DNA from: Labia minor
Taxonomy: Eukaryota; Arthropoda; Insecta; Dermaptera; Spongiphoridae
Direction of reading: 5' to 3'
Assembly: GCA_963082975.1 (NCBI GenBank)
Contig: OY720344.1
Location: forward strand, 29,795,172 to 29,859,171
Length of the DNA stretch: 64,000 nt
Below, one piece after another: positions 58,670 to 64,000 of this stretch. Position numbers and translations under genes: made by a program. Position 1 is the first letter of the stretch. Every line of letters begins with the position of its first letter. Under the pieces are notes generated by a model that was not told where the DNA came from, made no database searches, and saw only the letters and a program-made list of their open reading frames with translations.

Positions 58670-60310
58670 TATATGCCTTTATAATACATACAATTGTAAA
58701 AAATTTAAATATGGATTCTTAGAGAGTTTAAGGAAACATTAAGAAAATTAAAAATAAAATATTAATAATCAATTTACTTCCTAAATAAAATACTTTTTTC
58801 AATGCATTGTTGACAATGTAAACATTTATTTTAAATTGAAAATATATGTATTTAGAATACTTATACTAAAATTTATTTAAATGTTTCAATTTATAAATTT
58901 TTATTTATATTTTTTTGTAGATTATAAATATGATTAAATTGATGAATCACTTATAAATTTTTATCCATTAATATTTTTGTTTGTTTCTATTGATTTGTAC
59001 AATCTATATATATCATAATATTTATTTTATTTTTGTCATATATAAATTTATTAAAATTATTGATATAATTCTATAATATTTTTTTATTTTCTTATTTGCA
59101 AAGCTAACAAATTATAAGACTTAAAATTTTAAAATTGAAATATATACCTATATAGAGGTTTTACCACATGCTCACCAAAATTGTAAAATATTTATAAAAA
59201 AAATTCTTGTAATTTATAATAAAATTCTCGTTTCAGAATTTAATTAATTTTCCCATCATTAATCTTTCTTTAGTGATACTATAATTTACCTCACTGTAAA
59301 TTAAAAAGTAGTCTATAGTAGTGTATCGTTGAAAGATGTGATGACAAGATCGAGGTCGATAATGTTAACCTCTCACTATCATCTTCATAAATTGATTAAA
59401 TGCATTCGTCTCTGGCAGACCTGGTTTTGATGCCAGTAGAAGATAACTAAACGAACATATTTCCCGAACATAGGTCACTTTAATCCTCGGTGAACTATCC
59501 CGCACGCATTCGATTTACGAGTATTTCCATCCAGAAGATGTTCTACAGGTTCTCGCTTTATAGATACATTACAAGGGAAATTTTGACATCGAGATGTTAA
59601 TTAACCAAAGCCTACTGGATCCTTTCAATGACAAGCACCTTTTGCTTTTATTATATTTATCGAAGAGAAATATTTGATTTCATGTTCTTCCATTGCCTTA
59701 TTTAGATTGGTTTATAAGATCATCATTTCAACGACCTGCTTTACTTGTATGGGCATTAATAACGGATGGATAAATTTTATACAAGTAGTTATAACAATTT
59801 TTCTATAAATATTCCTTAATGAAATATCTCTAATTCCATTATCTTTAATAAAATGATTCAACAGATCATGACCTGGAAATCATGACACAGTGCCTGAGAT
59901 TACTTCCTTTTTTTATTTAACATATTTTATTATTATATTATTCTATTTTAAATTATGATAAAAAAATTATATTTTTTCATCATGATTCATGAATAAAAAA
60001 CAAAATTATATCCATATGTATATAAAAATAAATAAACATATATGGTATCATAGTTAATTATAAAATGAAACAAAAATATATTTCATTATAAAATTGTTTG
60101 CTAATGTTCTATTGGAAACACTGGATCTCGTTATATCTCTGGGATTAAGTAATATTAAACATGGGACGATTGATGGCCTGATTATAAGACAATCTAGACA
60201 ATCTGCAATTCTAATCCTCAATTGTAATTATGTCATCCTGTTATCCAATTGGATTTGATTAAAAGGAGACGAAAATATACACAGAAAATAATCGCATTTA
60301 TTTTTTCTTA
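58670..60310. other. AT-rich DNA with a GC-richer island
   Basis: An island at about 59290-59640 is more complex (for example GGTCGATAATGTTAACC, CCCGCACGCATTCG) but has no open frame of note. The rest is AT-rich. Confidence 0.4.
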
Positions 60311-60924
60311 TTACCGACCGACGATAGTAAGGGAGGTATTGTTTTCACACCAAATTTGACATATGAGATTTTTACATATCTCCACGAATCATGCATTTTC
60401 TAAACAGAAAAAAGTATTTTTAGCATGATGTCTGTATAGATGTATACAGCCTGAACGGCTCAACGGATTTTGATGAAATTTGGTATATTTACTTAATGCA
60501 TCAGTAGGATGAATTGATCATTTTTTGGTTGCAAATCCGGAAACCGGAAGTGGTAGTATTAGCGATCGACGAGAGGAAGGAAAGGGTTATTTTCGCACCA
60601 AATTTCACATAAGGAGATTTTTTACATATCACCACGAATCATGCACTTTGTATTGGTTTTATTCTCGAGAAAAATCATTTTTATTAGTTTTTTTCTTAAT
60701 TTAAAATTATATGACGTCATCCAGCCATTCATGACGTCACAGCCTTATCTTACATATATATTATAAATTATAAATAAAATAAAATTAAAAATATTTATGC
60801 TCTATCCATATCTGTTTTTTATTACATTAATAGATATATTAAAATTATTTGAAATTGTTTCTGTAGCTGGAAATTAATTTATTTCAAACTGACGGTCGGT
60901 TCAGACCTGGCTACATGTCAACTT
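60311..60924 (+). mobile_element. Family A HINE, microsatellite lost
   Basis: 5' TTACCGACCGACGATAG, core GGCTCAACGGATTTTGATGA and module CCGGAAACCGGAAGTGG are all present. The paired TGACGTCA octamers are intact (about 60712 and 60732). The 3' end has the inverted repeat TGACGGTCGGTT (one change) and a weakened hairpin GACCTGGCTACATGTC. The TGTCCG microsatellite is collapsed to one TGTCTGTATAG. Confidence 0.85.
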
Positions 60925-61017
60925 ATTTTTTAAAATTGAACTCAAAAAATTTTATTATTATTTATAAACGTTTATAAATATTTTTGTCAAATGTTAAATT
61001 AATTTTTATTATTCATA

Positions 61018-61275
61018 CTGACGGGCAACACGCATATGGCCATGGATCCAAGTCCCAAACCTTGCAAGGTAATAATTTTTCTCTAACTGGGATATATGGA
61101 AGAAGATCCATTCAGCGTAGGTGATCTAAATAGAAAAGCTATTTGAAATAAGAAGTAGCCCTCCTATCAAGAAAATCAAAATCAAGATCCGTTATAAAGA
61201 TCATACAATACCTTTATCCTGCTTGGGCGCCAAACGACTTACACTGTCTTTTCATAGGCTGTTCAAAAGTCAGAT
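61018..61275 (+). mobile_element. tRNA-derived SINE, diverged copy
   Basis: Matches the body of the 58.4-kb SINE: GAAAAGCTATTTGA, CAAGAAAATCAAAATCAAG, GATCCGTTATAAAGATCATA and TGTTCAAAAGTCAG. The tRNA-like head is decayed (GATCCAAGTCC in place of box B). Confidence 0.6.
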
Positions 61276-61778
61276 AGATGACAGTGAGTATTTTGAGAAA
61301 AAGAGAAAAGGTTAGCAATTCATAATCTTTACTTTCATATAATTTTTATGGAACTGTCCAATAACTGACATAAATAATATGACAAATATTTTTTATAGCT
61401 CTGGGATTTAAACTGTGGGATATATAAAAGACTCAATTAGAGCAAATGTGAGCATCTTTTACTGTCCAAACGAATGATATTTTTTATACCAAACTCTTGT
61501 TTTTTATTTGGTGCTTTTAGTTGATATTTAATACTTACCTTTTATATTAGGGGAGTATTTATTTGAAAATGACTAATGAATAAAGGAAAATAAATTTTAT
61601 ATATTATTAGTTTTAATAATAAGTACAATTTGAATTGAAATTTAAATATATATTTAAATTAGAGAATTTATAGATATTTACTTATACAAGTATATTTATT
61701 GCTATTTATAAATAAAAACTAAAATTGCATATTTGTATTTACAAATTTTTATGCCGAGTTGGCTTTCAAAATGAAAAT
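61276..61778. other. AT-rich DNA, nothing recognised
   Basis: AT-rich spacer. Confidence 0.5.
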
Positions 61779-62362
61779 TAGCTGGAGTGTCTCCACTCGA
61801 CTATCTCGCAATTTGAATTGGAGTAAATAACATAATATATTATATTTAAATTAAATTTAATTATAAATATAAATTAAAATTAATAAATAATATTTATTAA
61901 ACCAGCGCATGTTTGGCTCTTTGTTGATGGCACCACGTCACGTATTGGCGCGTGAGATTTGAAGTGTTAAAAAATTAATTCTGGTACTTTCAGCGATTCA
62001 ATCAAGCTGAAATTCTATATATAGCAGTTTTATACAATTTTTAATCATGTGAAAAATTATCAAACATATATCTTTATTTTTATGGTCACTTTAGAGGAAA
62101 AAAAAATCAAAACGTTCTAGGTAATGACCCTCTTCCGGTTGAGTCACATTTCTCAAAAGTTGATAGAAAACTACGAATTTTGAATAAAGCCCATGTACCA
62201 AATTTCATGGTTCTAGCTCAAACAGTTTTTGAGTAATCTTGTCTACATACACACAGACAACCTTAGTGAAAATGATTCAGGAACCTTCAAAACGTATAAA
62301 AACATCAAAATCTCAACATCGAAAATTTTCCTGATCGTAATACTATCTCTGGCGTGATAGTA
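61779..62362 (-). mobile_element. Family B HINE, near-complete, microsatellite lost
   Basis: Left AGCTGGAGTGTCTCCACTCG hairpin end plus ACTATCTCGC; right TACTATCTCTGGCGTGATAG/TA, with one change in the stem. The internal order is the same as at 15.8 kb, but the CA repeat is reduced to ACACACAGACA (about 62250). Confidence 0.8.
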
Positions 62363-64000
62363 AAAATATTGGAAAAAATTTCAAAGAGACAGAATAAACA
62401 AAAAAACAAAATGTCAAAAATACACACAAATTACACAAAAATAATTGTATCAATTTTTTTACCTGTCTCTATCGTTACAAAAAAGTATATATTTTTTTCT
62501 TCTCCAAGCTCACTTTTCCTTCATCCGGTACTTAAACTTACATGAATTCTTTTAAACAAAAAAAAACAAAAAAAAAAATTACAGTTACATTGTCATACAT
62601 AGAAATATAAAAATATGATTGTTTAAAAAAAATAGACATTGATAAATATTTTTCTTATGGATTGTTCTGTGATTTATTAAATGGTTTATTTGTTATAATA
62701 TAGGATCGCTTGATTATATCTTCTAACAAATAATGTTCCACATGTTCCACTAAGGAAAACCTAAATAGATAATAAATTTGTTTTAGAATAATGATCTATT
62801 GCAACCCTTATTTGAGTTTATGATTTTTCGATTTAAAAAAATAATTTTTTATTCTTTCAATTCACTCCTCTTTCTTAAATTTCTTCTGTATATAATAATT
62901 GAATATAATATAATAAATATTCTAAAATAAATAAACTAAATAATATATAAAATAATTCAAAATTACTAATAATTTGGTTTTTTTCTACAAAATAAAACTT
63001 TAATTCGATTTATTTTTATTTTATTCATCATATTAATAAAAGTAATAATATTTTACTCTACTAATAAATATAATATTATTTCAAGATAAATAAAAATAAA
63101 TAAAGTTAAAAACAATCTGATTGTGATTATAATCTAGAGTGGATTGCACGCAGGCAACTGACAGGGGTCATGCCTTCTTCTGGCCTTTCAAGTGCAATCA
63201 TGTCCGGGGCTTATCTTGTCACCAACGGATGACCCTTGGCGGCTACTACGGACATTCAGAAGCCTCACGCGCCTTTTCTTTTCTTTTATCGGTAATGAAT
63301 CACAGAAATCTCAAAGGAGATCACAGGCTATTTTGTAAAATTATCACTGAAATTGAACAATAGAATAGATTCAGGAGAAAAAAATGAATCTTTGAATATT
63401 TTAAATTGTGTATAACAATAAATACCACCAATATTCTTTATTTAATTTCTTTACTAGTTTTTTTTTGTTTTAAATTAATAATTAAAATAAATAATATATA
63501 TAAGTAAGATTAATATAAGAAAAAAAAATTATTTAAAAAAAAAATAAATCTTATACAAAAATGACTTTTTTGTTGGAAAACTAATTTTAGTAGAAAAAAA
63601 AACTTTTTTTTAATAAAGCATTTTATCTTATTATTTTTCGATAAATTTTTATGTTAAAATTTAAATATTTTACCATTTAAATGAATTATTTTTAATTAAT
63701 ATAATTATTGAATTAATGAGAAACCTAATTTTCTGATAATTTAAAAAAAAAATTTAATATTTATATCAAGAGTAATAGAAAACTTTTTTGACACTTTATG
63801 AATCGAAAAAACAAAAATGAAATAATAAGGATATGACAAGGATGGTTAGAGTGTGTGATAAAATTAAAATTGCTCGAATTAGTAAAGAAGTGATAGAAAA
63901 ATAGTTTGTTTATAGGGAAAACAAAAAGGGGTTGATTGGTAGAGTAATATTTTTGTTAGAATTATGAGTAGAATTAGATTGACGAATTATTATGATTATG
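62363..64000. other. AT-rich DNA with one GC-richer block
   Basis: A block at 63131-63300 stands out in GC and has an open frame of 74 codons (63139-63363) rich in Cys/His without a recognisable spacing. I cannot call it coding. The last 160 bp have a different A/G-rich texture and may be the start of another repeat. Confidence 0.35.

Noticed and set aside
63831-64000. A/G-rich end of the window, possibly a LINE tail
   Set aside because: Only a faint resemblance in word order; no diagnostic GCTGCGGCTAAGAACTTTCG-type block, and the sequence is cut by the window end.

Overview
This window looks like a very AT-rich nuclear genome segment from an arthropod, most likely an insect. The grounds are the long A/T stretches, the absence of bacterial-style operons, and transposon families typical of insects: mariner, a DD41D Tc1/mariner relative, Buster-type hAT, a piggyBac MITE, Helitrons/Helentrons, non-LTR elements with 'endonuclease-reverse transcriptase' tails, a tRNA-derived SINE and a Ty3-like LTR element. 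No species can be named. No host gene is recognised with confidence. Two or three short exon-like islands (34.46-34.81 kb and 36.57-36.69 kb, + strand) could belong to an unknown host gene whose introns fill much of the window.

Layout. 0-6 kb: non-LTR 3' ends, a mariner remnant, a family C HINE (Helentron-associated non-autonomous element), and a hAT transposase fragment. 8-12 kb: family B and A HINEs, with one A nested in a B. 15-20 kb: a foldback element with a hammerhead-like loop, a B element, a piggyBac MITE, a hAT MITE with perfect 8-bp target duplication, a candidate canonical Helitron (18061-19732) containing an A element, then a mariner remnant. 22-26 kb: LINE tails plus truncated A and C elements. 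27.5-29.9 kb: a LINE split by a DD41D element with about 200-bp inverted arms. 39-43 kb: a mariner 5' end split by an A element, a pogo/Tigger-like remnant, another mariner, and a B element. 44.6-48.6 kb: an old hAT carrying a complete, apparently intact 3357-bp Buster-type hAT (619-aa transposase, TIRs, TSD ATGTAGAT). 52.6-56.8 kb: a young LTR retrotransposon with near-identical 712/713-bp LTRs. Its single 651-aa ORF fuses Gag and protease directly to the integrase C-terminus, with RT, RNase H and the integrase core deleted in frame. 58-62 kb: two SINE copies and further A and B elements. The rest is AT-rich DNA without recognisable coding.

The most interesting system is a set of repeats (A, B, C and the Helitron) that look unrelated end to end but share one plan. 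Each has a short subterminal inverted repeat, a single 3' stem-loop (A and B also carry TGGC/GCCA loops at termini), a TGTCTGT/TGTGTG microsatellite, and a conserved core beside it of the form CGGCTnnnCGATTTTGATGAAATTTGGTA-like sequence. This matches Helentron-associated non-autonomous elements (HINE/DINE-1-like). An A element nested in a B element gives a direct empty-site comparison consistent with T|T insertion and no target duplication. Family A copies also carry paired TGACGTCA (CRE-type) octamers exactly 20 bp apart. All alignments were made by eye.
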